A stretch of DNA of 64,000 bases from assembly GCA_944990035.1 (NCBI GenBank), contig CALYLX010000152.1:310001-374000 (forward strand), given 5' to 3'. Below the pieces are notes generated by a model that was not told where the DNA came from, did no database searches, and saw nothing but the letters and a program-made list of their open reading frames with translations. This document shows, one piece after another, positions 1 to 11,585 of the stretch (its first letter is position 1; each line of letters starts with the position of its first letter). The stretch comes from Clitopilus passeckerianus (Eukaryota; Basidiomycota; Agaricomycetes; Agaricales; Entolomataceae). A program made the translations under genes and the position numbers.

Positions 1-1215
1 CAGCTATGGAGTGACAGATTGTAGGCACCTTTTCCGAAGCTAATCTGGCACATTTTTTGACATTTAATCTAGGTCAAAGTGCCAGCAAGCTCAAGACCGA
101 ATTTTTGGATATCAGAAATAAGTTCAAAGGGCGTTATGTCCGCCTGTACGGGGCCTGTGACCGTAAGGGTTTCTAGTGAGCTCCAGTTTCTTCCGCACAG
201 GCAGATCCGATGCTAATCCAGGTGCACTAGTAACGACGTCGTTGACGCTGCTTGGAACGCCGGCATTGGCGTTTTCTCGCTGATCTGGGTATGAATTCGC
301 TTCATTGACGGAACTTCCATGGCCTTACCTTATTCTCTCAGTTCGACTTCCACGGCACTGACGAATGGGTCGGACGACGGGATTCATTGTTCTCCATTCT
401 CCACTCCAACCCAAAGGCCAAGTTCGTCACCCGCGCTGTCCAGTTTGGTTCGGAGCCCCTGTTTGACCAGGTTCTGGGTCCGTCCGATCTGAGGGATCAA
501 GTCCTGGCTACGAAGAAGAAGCTCTCCCCTTTGCAGATCCCTGTAACAGTCAGCGATTTGGCATACTCGTTCAGAGATGTAAGATTGCCGCTCTGCTAGT
601 GTTTTCCCACTGTTGACCATCCTCAGTTACATGCCGATGACGGCGGCCCCGCTGTTCTGCAATCGCTTGACTTGATTGCGGCACACATCCTTCCATTCTT
701 TTCGACGGAGGCAACCACATGTACGGTTTTATCACTATCCTGGTTTCATCTTTTGCTGAGTATCTGTTTCTTTCAGCTGATAAAGCTTGGCCGATCGTTT
801 CTTCGGATCTGGACTACTTCATCTCTCAAGGGAATAACAGGAAGATCTTCTTCACCCAGGCAGGTGCCTAGCCAGTCTTGATTCGATACCAATCCTAACT
901 TCATACCCAGAACGGCTGGCCTTCCACCACCTCTGATGGTGTAGAACCCAACAGTCCCAGTGCAGTTGCCAACGTCGCAAATGAGCGGGTCAGTCCTTTT
1001 TTCTCTGTGCGCGGTGGATAGCCTATCTAACTGGCGGACTTTCCCAGAATTACTACAAGCTCCTTGACGACCACTGTGCAGACCTCAAGGCTGTGCCCGG
1101 AGGTGGTGTTGGATGGTTCGCACATATTTACTCCGACGAGCAAGAACCTGGTTATGGTATTTACAACGACAATGGTTCACTCAAGTTCCCATTCGCACCG
1201 AAGACATCTTGTTAA
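1..1215 (+). CDS. GH17-like secreted protein, 5' end beyond window
   Basis: Partial gene; the signal-peptide exon is outside the window. Exons read as <1-20, 73-175, 231-288, 342-578, 627-720, 777-859, 911-988 and 1048-1215 (TAA stop). The layout copies, intron for intron, the gene at 2782-4244, about 3.03 kb downstream. The protein carries a TIM-barrel style series resembling glycoside hydrolase family 17: YVRLYGACDRKGF, AAWNAGIGVFSLIW, a QFGSEP segment (candidate acid/base Glu) and QNGWPS where beta-1,3-glucanases have ETGWPS. The visible frame is open in every exon, so nothing shows it to be a pseudogene. The intron at 860-910 uses a GC donor. Family membership comes from motif recall; substrate is unknown, with cell-wall glucan an inference. 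Confidence 0.7.
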
Positions 1216-2781
1216 TCTACGGAGGGGCAGTTCAATGTGAGGGAAGATCGGATGGCCCGGTCACATAGCTGGCCGGGCACAATGAAGTCTATGCTGATTA
1301 CGGGTCATGTCAGTTGCCACAAATATTACGAATATTACATCACGCCTTTGAAAAGATTCAATAGGTTATACTGACGATCTAATACCATCACTAATTTTGA
1401 GTTCATGATCGATGCTCAGCTTCAGCGACCTGAATTGAAATGCCCAGTCGTTCTTATTTCATTTGAAGGATTTCCGCCTCTTCCCTTCACATCGATAAAG
1501 GCCGGAGGAGTGGTGGCGGCATGGGTCATCTTCTCTTTCGTTCAAACTTTTCAGCTTTTAGTGCGGGTGCTTGCAAGGACACCAGTCAGACCTCCACCGT
1601 TCTGGCTTGCTGCATTGGCACGACCTGCATCCCACAGGCCTTGAATAGGAATTATTATGCCTTTAACTACATTGGCATATGTTTGCTCCCTGCGATCGTG
1701 GGGAGCGTCGGGTTTTGTACTTTACGCCACCCTGTCCACGCCGGTCTCGAACTTTCCTGATCACACTTGTTACCCGTATAAGGCGTACGTCAATCCTTAT
1801 ATTTAAGCACCGGGTGAGTGGCCGGCATTCAAATTAACAGAACAACTCGAAAAGTAAACATATGGAGATTGAATGCCTGTAAGAAATTGGTTTGGAACCG
1901 GATACATGTCAATTGACATGAGGGAACTGAGAACTGAGCAAGGCACAGAGAAATCATATGTTGCAGCCACTTTGCAAGAAACCACTTTCTGTTGCAGGGT
2001 AGACCAAAATCAAGCTCATTCTGTCGTAGAGGTGAGAACAACCGCAGAGCCCGACGAAATTGTCCGGCTCTGGTCACCTAAACCGGCCGGCCCGTTCCAG
2101 TCCGTTCTTAATATGATGGGCTTTTGAATCACGTGGCTCGTCTGTTAGCCGAGCTTTCCATTTTGGGGCTTGACCCTCAACGTCAACCTACTGCTGGCAT
2201 GATGAACTATCAGCGCTCGTTGGCCCATACCCAGCTGGTTTCTCCGCTGTTCTGTCCTGGGATGATGAAAACTCTAAAGCGTCATATGTTACGCGTGTGC
2301 AAACTGAACCTCAGAAAATTTCAGAGCTTCTTGACTGTCTGACGATCAATTAACCGAGCAACCAGGGGTAACCTCAACAGAGACTGTCCTAAAAGTCGTT
2401 CTGGCATTCTAGTACTCAAATACATTCAGGTGAGTGCTTAACCACTTGCAACGTTACCCGCTGACCTCTTCTCTAAGTCAGACGTGGGATTTGCCTGCTC
2501 TTTCGGAGCGGAACTCTGCCTCTGAAGCGACCAGCCGGAAGCGGTGGTCTAGGGGCTTTCAAAGGGCGGGATCCCACCAACGCTGCTTCTTAACTTCGCA
2601 AGATCATTCTTTGTCCGGGTGCACTGCGGCTGCCATCAGCTGAACTGCATATCCGCGTGGAATCGTTTCTCCAAACTGCAGGCCCTCTTCACCGAGTGTT
2701 TTCCATTGAACCATTTTAGATTCCAAAATGATTTGAAAAATGGGTATATATGGACGTGCGGAAATTCGTTCACTTCTAAGG
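1216..2781. other. Intergenic region with possible decayed coding relics
   Basis: About 1.57 kb between the two GH17-like genes. No intact gene could be supported. At 1521-1640 a short plus-strand frame reads GACKDTSQTSTVLACCIG..C, a C/CC/C spacing recalling small cysteine-rich secreted proteins, but no start, signal peptide or continuation is convincing. At about 2150-2440 a plus-strand frame reads coherently for some 60 codons (...FSAVLSWDDENSKASYV...) but is broken by TGA and TAA stops, as expected of an old pseudogene. A TATA-like tatata at about 2744-2749 serves the next gene. Confidence 0.35.
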
Positions 2782-4244
2782 ATGGTCGGAATGAAGGTTC
2801 TCTGCGCTCTGCTCCCTCTGCTCTCTACCCTTGGGTTTGTCCAGGCTACTCCATTCCAGCCGACGAAGACAACCAAGGCGGCTCATACTCATGGCAGTGG
2901 TCACAAACCTTCTGCCAAAGCGCCTCCGAACTGCTTCCCTGCCATCGGGTTCACAATGCCAACCGCGGTTCCGACTTCATTAACCAATTGGTGGTGCGAC
3001 TACAACACTGAATACGGTTTCGTCGGCTTCAGCTATGAAGTGACAGAATGTAAGGATCTTTTCCGAAGCTACTCCGACACATTGTTTGACTCTCATCAAA
3101 GGTCAAAGCGCCAGCAAGTTGAAGACCGAATTTTTGGATATTCGAACTAAGTTCAACGGGCGTTATGTCCGTCTGTACGGAGCCTGTGACCGTAAGGGTT
3201 TCTAGTGAGCTCCAGTTCCTTCTGCGCAGATAGATCCGACGCTAATCCAGTTGTACTAGTAATGATGTCGTTGACGCTGCCTGGAACGCCGGCATTGGCG
3301 TTTTCTCGCTGATCTGGGTATGAATTCGCCTGATTGACGGAACTTCTTTGGCCTTACCCGTTTCCCCCACTGGCAGTTCGGCTGGGACGACCCCAACCTA
3401 TGGATCGGACGGCGGGATGCATTGTTCTCGATTCTCCACTCGAACCCCAAGGCCAAGTTCGTCACCCGCGCTCTGCAGTTCGGCTCGGAGCCCCTATTCG
3501 ACTGGGCTTTGGATCCGCCCGTTCTCAGGCAACAAGTCCTGGCTGCGAAGACGAATCTTTCTTCTTTGCAGATCCCTGTGACAGTTAGCGATTTGGCATA
3601 CTCGTTCAGAGATGTAAGATGCCGCTCTACTCGTGCTTTTTCACTGCTGACCATCCTTCAGTTACATGCCGATGACGGGGGGCCCGCTGTTCTGCAATCG
3701 CTTGACTTGATTGCGGCGCACATCCTCCCGTTCTTCTCGACCGAAGCATCCACATGTACGGTTCATCGCCATTTTGGTTTCACCTCTTGCTGAGCTTCTG
3801 TTTTTGCAGCTGATAAAGCTTGGCCGATCGTCTCCTCCGATCTGAACTACTTTATTTCTCAGGGAAATAACAAGAAGATCTTCTTCAGCCAGGCAAGTAT
3901 CCGGCAAAACTCGATTCAATACCAACCCTAACTTCATATTCAGAACGGCTGGCCTTCCACCACCTACGATGGTGTGGAGCCCAACAGTCCCAGTGCAGTC
4001 GCCAACGTCGCAAATGAGCAGGTTAGTTGTTTTTCTGCTACTGCTAGATGCTCTATTCAATTGAGGACTTTCCCAGAATTACTACAAGCTCCTCGACGAC
4101 CACTGTGCAGACCTCAAGGCTGTGCCCGGAGGTGGTGTTGGATGGTTCGCACACATTTACTCCGACAGCCAAGAACCTGGCTATGGCATTTACAATACCA
4201 AGGGCTCACTCAAGTTCCCGTTCGCACCAAAGACGTCTTGTTAA
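2782..4244 (+). CDS. GH17-like secreted protein, complete copy
   Basis: Complete member of the tandem pair. ATG at 2782, or at 2791, which gives the cleaner signal peptide MKVLCALLPLLSTLGFVQA. A TATA-like tatata lies about 35-45 bases upstream. Exons: 2782-3049, 3102-3204, 3260-3317, 3377-3613, 3662-3755, 3810-3892, 3944-4021, 4077-4244. After the signal peptide there is a Pro/Thr/His linker, then a GH17-like barrel: YVRLYGACDRKGFYNDVVD, GVFSLIWFGWDDPNLW, QFGSEPLFDW (candidate acid/base Glu) and FFSQNGWPS, where the usual nucleophile Glu is read as Gln. The intron 3893-3943 has a GC donor (gcaagt). It is probably exported to the wall or medium. Whether it is catalytic is open; a wall-binding or inactive role is possible. 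Confidence 0.75.
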
Positions 4245-4477
4245 TTCCAATGATTCCGTTTCGCCTCTCTTCAATAGCTGCGCTATTGGTATCTATTCTC
4301 TCCCCGCTCCTTCTGGGCTTGTAGTGAATACAAATCTAACTATAAACGGGCTTATATGTATTGTCCTTTGTAACCTTACGTTCAATACCAGAAACGTGAT
4401 ACCTTCCATTTGTGCCTACCGTTGACCGTTGATCGGCGTCGACGTTTGTGATCAAACCGCTTTCTACCATAACCATC

Positions 4478-5742
4478 ATGTCTGCGCGTGCACTCAACGC
4501 AATTCTACCACAAATAGCAGGTTCTCCCTACGAGGCCCACCAGAAGGCGCGGACATTCGCTTCAAGATATGTGAAATCTGGCCAGAATGATACCGCGATC
4601 GACGTCCTCTTCCAAAGTGCTCGTGAACTCCTAAAGACCGGTCAAGCGGGCAGTGGTGTTGATCTAGCCAGCTTTTTGTTGGAAGTGTACGATACGAAGG
4701 AGGAGCCTGTGACTGATGAAAGCAGAGGTGCGAGTTTGGAAGTAATACGCAGCTAGACAGGGCCTAATCTTGGTTTCAATGCACAGGAAGGCTAACGCAA
4801 CTAATCGCTCTTACTGGGCCTACTGGATCATGGAGGAAGACGCTGATTGATAGATCCGTTGCGTGAGGATTGTGTCCTTGCTTTTACTAGGAAGATACCA
4901 ATGAAAATTCAGATGGTCTATCAAACACGGCGACTGCCCCAGTGGTGATCAAGAACTCCACCATTACATTGGGGAGCTCTTGTTCAAAGGTATTGTCCAA
5001 TCCTAGTACTCCCCCGAGACTATATTCCGAGGAAACACCCACAGAGGGCGCATTCGATCTGGCAGAACCGCATTTCCTAGCATCTGGGAAACGGGACAGT
5101 GCGCGATCGCTGGCAGAGATGTTCGTTGCATGGTCATCAGCAGGAGGCACTCCAGGTGTATTCGCATTAAAAGGAACACTACCGTACGCCTACCTCCTAC
5201 TCAAATCGCTTACTTCTTATTCATTCCCTCTCAGGTTTCTCCAAAATGGCAACATCCTCGCAGCCCGCACATTCACCACCCATTTCGCATCAGCCATCTC
5301 CAAAGATTACGATGCACCCCGCGTCCCTGTCGGCACCAAGGACGAGGTCATCATGACGAAAGATTCAGTGGTCAACTTCTGCCAGATGGCAGTACTGACA
5401 TGCCAGCGTGCTCAAGGCGATAAGAGCAAGGTCATGAAGGAAAGCTGGATCAGGCTTTGTGGGACTTACCAGAGCCAGGGAGGATTGTTGACTTCACCTG
5501 AAGTCCGCAGGGTAAGGACAAGTTTCTCTTGATTGATCATTAAGCGCGTGTTGACGCTGGCCTTCCTGAAGGTGCTGCACGATCTTGCAGAACTGTACTT
5601 TGCCATATCGCCGCCCAGAGCTCAGGCTTCGAATCCTCTTGGGGAGATGATGGCTTCTCTGCTTGGTGGCGGGGGAGGGGGAGGCGCTGCTCCTGCAAGG
5701 AGAACTTTGACACCTGGAAATGCCTCGACTGGACTAGATTGA
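4478..5742 (+). CDS. GET4: GET4 homologue, tail-anchored protein insertion factor
   Basis: Six exons: 4478-4727, 4787-4862, 4913-4989, 5045-5183, 5235-5511, 5572-5742. The spliced protein matches the Get4 (DUF410) helical-repeat family along its length: N-terminal SPYEAHQKARTFASRYVK, then LIALTGPTGSWRKTLIDR, the conserved SGDQELHHYIGELLFKEGAF, EPHFLASGKRDSARSLAEM, GTLPFLQNGNILAARTF, and the terminal LHDLAELYFAISPPR. Get4 partners Get5 in the cytosol, handing tail-anchored proteins from Sgt2 to Get3 for ER insertion. The intron at 5184-5234 is a multiple of three (51 bases), so read-through keeps frame, but splicing restores the family consensus. The C-terminus ends in a run of seven glycines and a basic tail of unknown role. 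Confidence 0.92.
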
Positions 5743-5904
5743 ACAAAGGTAACTCAGTCTGGGTGCTCTGAAGTTATTGAACATCATCATCTTTGTCATT
5801 CTTCGGATTTAGACATACGAGCTACCGTTTGTAAATATAGGGAGAGATACACAGATAATACAATGAACGGGTCTGGTGCTACAAAGGGGACAATAAAATA
5901 CATT

Positions 5905-7810
5905 CTACGCATAGTTATCCAACTGCAACAGCTCATACCACTCTGCCACACAGTCCTCCGAAACGCCAGCATATGCATGATATCCATAAACGAGGCTTGA
6001 CCTCTCCACGTGAGATAAATTAGACGCATCCTTCGAGGTCTCCTGTCCCACCGGCAGCAACCCTTTGTATCTCGGACCCATGGAAGAAATAAGGTCCTCG
6101 AAAGACATCAGGATCTCCTGCATATCCAGAGTCGATGTCGCCGATTCACGAGCCTTGCTTGATCCAACCGTATCCTTCTGCAAATACGCGAGATCCGTCG
6201 AGGGAAGAGGGGTCAATGGGAAGGAAGGCTGAAGTGCGCTGGTGGGAGATTCCTCAATGCTGCTGTTCTTGCTGCTGTTGAACGTGAGGACCGAAAGCGG
6301 AGAATCAAGCCTCAATTTCTTCAGCTCCTCCTCCCGCACACTCATGTTCGGCGTGCTGGGAACTGGCACCGACAGCGAGAACGATGGATATGGCATAGTC
6401 GGGGAGTCCTGTCGCGGCGGAATCTCGGCTCCGTATTCTTCTTCGTCACTCTCATTGTCGGTTTCACTTTCCTCTCCTCCAGATCCAGATCCACCCTTAA
6501 CAGACGGCTCAGGCGAGTCAGGATTCGAATCCGAACTCGAACTTGCACTCGCGCTTGTGTCTGAGCTAGAATCATGCCCACATGCACTGGTGCCATGTGT
6601 CGCATTCGTCCAATAGGATTCTCGGTTCATGGCCTCCCGAGCATCGAGCCCTTCATTATCGGCGCGGAGGCCGTCAAAGACGGCTTTGACGGTGCCGAGA
6701 TCTCGTCGTGCTACGACCGGGTCGACTGGAGCCTCGAATATAGGCTTCGGCGGAGGAGTGGGAGAGGAAGGTTGAGCTTGATCTGCAGGTGGAGGGCTAC
6801 CGCCGGGGATTGCTTTACGTTGGATAATGCGGAGCGGGCTTGTTGTCGTATTTGCAACCGAGATGTTGGACAGCGATCCAATAGACTGTTTCTTCTGCAC
6901 TTGGAGGTTCCCGTAGGCTGGTACTCGGCGGAGTGAGGGGCTGCGTCTGCGTCCGTGACCAGTCGAGCTGTCCATGCCCGATACACTAGAGGAGGTGGAA
7001 GATGAATCGGCGAGTTGATGTGCAGGGACATTGGAGGGGTGGATGATTGAAAAAACGCTATTGCGGGCTCCATGCAGTACGTAGTGCTTCGGTTCTTTGG
7101 AGACCGCAACGGGAGGGAATGGCAGGGGAGGAATATCCGTAATAGCGCGAGAACCCAATATTTGACTCATGTTGCTGATAGTGTCGAGAGCAGACCTCTT
7201 GTGTCCCCGCCCATGGGCACGTTTCGGTGCTGGAGTGCTGCTTGCCAACGGTCTGGTACCTTGAGCGTTCTCGGGGTGTGCATCGCCAGAGTAAATCGAA
7301 AGGGAGAAAGGGTCTGAAAGTGATCTTGTGAGGTACGACTTCGCGGGCGAGGAGATTTCACCGAGGGAGATGTCGTAGAAGACACGCCTAGGGCTCCCAG
7401 GATCCTCGTTGGCGGGTTCAGATTTCGGGGAGAAGGGAGGAGATTGTCGCAGTAGGCCGATTTGGTGGGCATCTTCGGTCATGACGGTGTTGACTGCTTT
7501 GAGGCGGAGGTGCTGGAGCCTGGCTTCGGTCATGACCTGCGAGCTCGACCGGTCAGGGTTCCAGCTAGTATCTGAAGCAATATATAGATTAGTTAAAGGT
7601 GTTTCGTGTTGAGCGAGCAAGCTTCTTGCCATGTAATCTCCAATCCCCGCCCCATTCGAGATCGTTCTGCTGGGCAGCCAAGAAACTAGATCGCGATGCA
7701 GTTGGATAACGGGGTGGTGCACGGAATGTGAAGATGGCTTTGAAGAGTGACCAAAAATAAAAGAGCGTGTTAATAAACGAGTGTGTGATTGTCTTGAATA
7801 GCGAAACCAT
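5905..7810 (-). CDS. Serine-rich protein of unknown function with hydrophobic N-terminus
   Basis: Not recognised. A very long open frame ends at 5905 (…YELLQLDNYA). I favour the start at 7810: MVSLFKTITHSFINTLFYFW, a probable membrane segment, in exon 7687-7810 spliced to 5905-7571. A TATA-like tatatata at about 7863-7870 lies some 55 bases upstream, whereas the longer reading from 7887 would begin upstream of that box. The rest is low complexity and probably disordered, with polyserine stretches, an acidic SETDNESDEEEYGAE patch, many SP/TP sites and Pro-rich runs. A more ordered C-terminal part (DMQEILMSFEDLISSMGPRY) may hold the function. It is divergently transcribed from ARV1. Function unknown; the exon 1 join is tentative. 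Confidence 0.65.
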
Positions 7811-7862
7811 AGTGTGTAGGAGGAGATGAAGCAAGGTTGGGCGTGAAATGCCAAGAGTGCCT

Positions 7863-7870
7863 CATATATA
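7863..7870 (-). promoter_or_regulatory. TATA box of the serine-rich gene
   Basis: On the minus strand the sequence reads cttatatatgag, some 53-60 bases before the ATG at 7810. This spacing is usual for fungal TATA promoters and supports that start. It lies in the 444-base divergent gap shared with ARV1, which starts at 8255 on the plus strand. Confidence 0.5.
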
Positions 7871-8254
7871 AGATGGCGGCTGACCATGGCTTGTCAACCA
7901 CGGCTGGCTGGCAGGTTGGAAGGCATATCACACAATCCAACGAAGATAGTACCGAGCCTCGCATTCTTTCATGATATTTGCTCCTAGATTTGAGCCTGCG
8001 TTTGCCCGGCAATGTGCAAATTTCATGAGTTTTGCAGTTGCATGGATGAAAGCTTGTGGCGTCCAAAAGTTTCCTTAATACTAGCTTTCAGTAAATGCTA
8101 GCGGTTAGGTCGCTCGCTGCAACCATAGCTGGATTGAAGCCCAAAGGCCGAAGCTGAGTCTGCAACATTGGCATTGATCATGGTGGTGAGAAGGCAAGTC
8201 GCGACGCGCACCAGCGCTTAGCACACGGGTTGCTTCCTACGCCCACCGCCGTCA

Positions 8255-9585
8255 ATGCCAATCTGCACGACATGCACACATTACGTGCCATACCTCTACA
8301 CACTGTATGAATCTGCAAACAACCTGAGGCTTGAACAGTGTGTCTGTTGTTCGTTCCATTTCATCCAGCTTTCAAGCTCATACCACCTGTACTTCCCCCC
8401 CCAAGCCAAACTGCAAAGCCTTTGCGGACCCTTATGTCGAACATGATACCCTCACCTTGCTGCTCGACTTGATTCTTCTGAAAAGAGACGTCTACCGACA
8501 CCTTTTGTTCAATCGTGGAGCACCTCCCAAGAGAGCAGAACCCTCTAATAAGGCAGAGAAAGAGAAGGCCGAAGAAGTTCCTCCACCGCAAGAGAGGGAA
8601 TTGGTAAGTGGACTGCACAATCTTGCTGCAAATACCGTCTGAATGGGCTACAGGGGAGGCGGTTCCTCGTTCTTCGACTCGGAGCAGCATTGATTGCTTT
8701 GGATTCCTGTGGGTGCTAATGTTGCTCTTTTGACTCCAGTCTAACCCTTGTCGCCTCTAGTCATTCGTTGGAGTTACCTAAGTACGTTTCACGGTTCTAC
8801 ACCCCGAATTTGTCTGACCGACATTCTGAAGATGGTGATAATTCAACGGAGCCATGGTCTTTGCAGACTGTGGAACAACTGCTACGAGTGATGCTAGGCT
8901 GCTTCATCGGTAAGTGTTCACCCAAACGCTTTCTTGTTGAAAGCTTACACGGAATTATAGAAACGATTGCTTTCCACCTAGGCATCATGCTTGCCTGCTC
9001 TATCGTACTATGGGCGGTATTGTGGCTTCGCAATCTGTATGCTCGCGGACAACCACCTCCAGCTTCCGACATACAGAAAGAGTTCAGGTGAGGGCGGATG
9101 TGTATCTTGTGGTACTGCAACCTGACACTCTACGTCCGCAGATTGTCCCTCGTTCCCCTGACTCTATTCTACTCATCTCTGACAAAGCTATTCCTCCTCT
9201 TCCTCCTGACAATCTGGCCTCCCATGTCAGCGCCATCCTCAAGCAACCTTTCCGGCGAGAACTCATGGTACAAGACCACTTTCATATCCAAAGCCTTTGA
9301 AAGCATACTCGACGACGACACCCTTGACCGGGAATGGGTCATACGCAACGTCTTGGGAGGCATGTCGGCTGGTTTTGGGCTGCGTGGTAGGATCATTCCT
9401 TGATATGTTTGCGAACCTTGTATCTCATCTTGCTTATAGTTATCTTGGACATTCATCCACTTTTCACGTCCTTGATTATTCTATCTGGGTGGAGGCTGAA
9501 AACGACGGTGGCAGGTGTTATTAGCTCCTGGGTGGGAGGGGATGAACTCGCTGTCGAGGCTTGGAGGGCGTATAGCATTCCTTGA
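8255..9585 (+). CDS. ARV1: ARV1-family ER sterol/lipid homeostasis protein
   Basis: The N-terminus has the Arv1 zinc-binding pattern: MPICTTC, then LYTLYESANNLRLEQC, then PNCKAFADPYVEHD. It is followed by LLLDLILLKRDVYRHLLFN and GRRFLVLRLGAALIALDS, all typical of Arv1 homology domains. Several hydrophobic segments follow (IMLACSIVLWAVLWL, LTLFYSSLTKLFLLFLLTIW, IIL near the end), fitting an ER multi-spanning protein. Exons after the first: 8406-8603, 8654-8712, 8761 (or 8740)-8909, 8961-9087, 9142-9386, 9440-9585. The exon 1 to exon 2 join is not settled: a GT donor directly after the second Cys pair does not give the expected CPNC spacing. Known role: sterol transport and GPI/lipid homeostasis in the ER. 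Confidence 0.85.
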
Positions 9586-9871
9586 CCTTACTTGATTATC
9601 ACTACACATGTGTGATTGAGCACAACTGTATCTTTGTACCCGTGACCTTCTCTAATCGAGTCACTCCGACATTTCATTTACGGACTCAATTGAATTCGGA
9701 ACACCGGAACACTGTGAGCGCAACTCCAGTAATAATGTTACCATAATCATTCAAGATCGCACTCTGGTCAGTGCCCAGACCTCGTCTATAAGGTATTTAG
9801 AGATTCTACCGCCTGCTGCATACAAGGATCGCCTGATAGTCTAAAGCGAACGCCAGACCCGTATGTTGGGG

Positions 9872-11367
9872 TTACTCTGGCCATTCTGCAAGTCTGTTAC
9901 TTCCTGAGAGATCCTCTTGTCGTATGAAATCTTCCACGAGTTGCTTGAATTCCTTCGGCCTGCGAGTAGAGTGTCAGTCTATCCACAGAACTATAGTGAA
10001 GGCCTTACCTGTCACCAAATACTAGAGGTACCTTCAGCTTCAGCTATCAACCGAGGGGAAAGAAAGAAACATACTCCAATGTCCCCCATCCAGCGTCCTC
10101 AACTCCACGTTCGGAAAACACGCCTTCAACGAATGACGGTTCCGGCGATTAATATATCTGTCCAAATCAAAACTCCATCGTCATTCCTTGCTCATTCCTG
10201 CCACACGGGAATAGATGAATAGATGAGTAGATAAACGCACCCGCTATTCAGGCCCTTGATAAATAAAGTTCTGCCAGTCCAGGACCGTTCCCCTGGTTCG
10301 TATGGGAACGAGCCAAATTCCGGGATTGCTTCCTCGAGTATGTCGATCGGGACTTGGAACTTGGCGTATTGGTGCCGTGGTTTGGCGTGGGCGTGGGCGT
10401 GGTGATGATCGTGTCCGTGGCTTTGGCTATGGCTAGGCACCGGCGGAGCCGGTTTTACTAGGTTTGTGAGGAGGAAGGCCCGAATGAGTGGGTCCTGTTA
10501 AGTTGTAAAGGTTCGCGGGGTTGGAGAATACGTTGTGTGGATGGTGTGAAGAGATGATGGATGGCAGCTTACGGGTTCGTATGGCTCTAGGATATGAAGG
10601 GCCTCTTCTTTCTTCGTGACGTTGGATCGTTCGATCTGTCGCATACCTTCGAGATAATCTTTATGTTCCGGGGGTATTGGTTCTCTCCAGGGTGCTACGT
10701 CAGCAACTATCAAGTTGGACAAAATCCCGGCGTTCGACGGCTCCTCAAGCGCGGGATTCATGGCAACAGACATCGCAACTTTTCCGCCCCTTTTGAGCCG
10801 TTAGTTTTGAGCGGCGAGGTGAGAAGAAGAACCTACATTGAGTGACCCAGAAGGGTGATGTTTCGAAGTGAATGTGTCTTGATAAAATGCAGCACGTCAT
10901 CAGCCATGACAGAATAGTTCATGGGAGTTGCATGGGGCGAACCGCCATGATTTCGGAGATCCTGGAGGGACTAGTGAGTACCGTCATTTGGGAATTATGT
11001 GCGTATGGTATTCACCAAGGCATAAATTGGAATATTCAGGTCCTTCGCCCAAGCTTTAATGAAGGAGGTGTAAATACGTTTTGAGCCACTGTTAGAGAAC
11101 TTGGTCAATAGGCCTCCGAGATAATGTAGCTCAAGTTACTCGCAGCAGACCATGCATAAGTACCAGAGCCCTGTCAGTTTTGTTGCCGTCCGAGGGAATG
11201 TGTGCTGCATAATTCAAGTTTACAACCTTGGCTTCCGGAAGACGAATGGAGGAGAGATTGCGCAGTTGCAAGTTAAACGAGTTTCTCAGCTGCTTCTGAC
11301 AAGTAGGATACACAAATCCAGCCGATATGCCATGGTAGTGGCTCTGTAGCCGTTGCAGAAAAGCCAT
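9872..11367 (-). CDS. ABHD11-like alpha/beta hydrolase, copy 1
   Basis: Alpha/beta-hydrolase of the ABHD11/Imo32 type. Spliced order: MAFLQRL start at 11367 with a basic, mitochondrial-style leader; ALVLMHGLL (oxyanion HG); AWAKDLNIPIYALDLRNHG; ITLLGHSMGGKVAM (nucleophile Ser in GHSMGG, made by joining exons near 10830); LSNLIVADVAP; GSFPYEP; GRTLFIKGLNS; LRTLDGGHWSMPKEF (catalytic His). The stop is at 9872-9874. An unusual histidine-rich stretch (HSQSHGHDHHHAHAHA) sits at about 10385-10440 between core and cap and is absent from the paralogue at 32354-33687. ABHD11 proteins are mitochondrial serine hydrolases; the exact substrate here is unknown. Confidence 0.8.
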
Positions 11368-11540
11368 TAAGGACTTTGCAAATGCTCTTGAACAGCGGCT
11401 CGCAACTTGGAAAGTGATGATTTTGATGACTCGGAGGGGCGTCAGGAAGGTCGGGCCGATGCTTTCTTTGCATTTGCTTGGACAGACCATTCCGGCTATT
11501 ACTACCGGTTATTCGGACCTTAAGCCGCTCACAGCACAAT

Positions 11541-11585
11541 GCTCACCAACAATGCATTATGCTCACCAACAATGCATTATGCTCA
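11541..11585. repeat. 20-base tandem repeat, about 2.3 copies
   Basis: The unit gctcaccaacaatgcattat occurs at 11541-11560 and 11561-11580, followed by gctca. It lies upstream of the ABHD11-like gene that starts at 11367. Too short to imply a function; it may be replication slippage. Confidence 0.8.

Noticed and set aside
171..231. Apparent in-frame stop after DRKGF in GH17-like copy 1
   Set aside because: Using the acceptor ending actag (229-230) joins ta|t to give Tyr and keeps the frame; the same acceptor also works in copy 2.
6242..6616. 124-codon plus-strand frame rich in Ser and Leu
   Set aside because: It is antisense to the Ser/Asp-rich part of the 5905-7810 gene; the repetitive codons of that gene create an open frame on the other strand.
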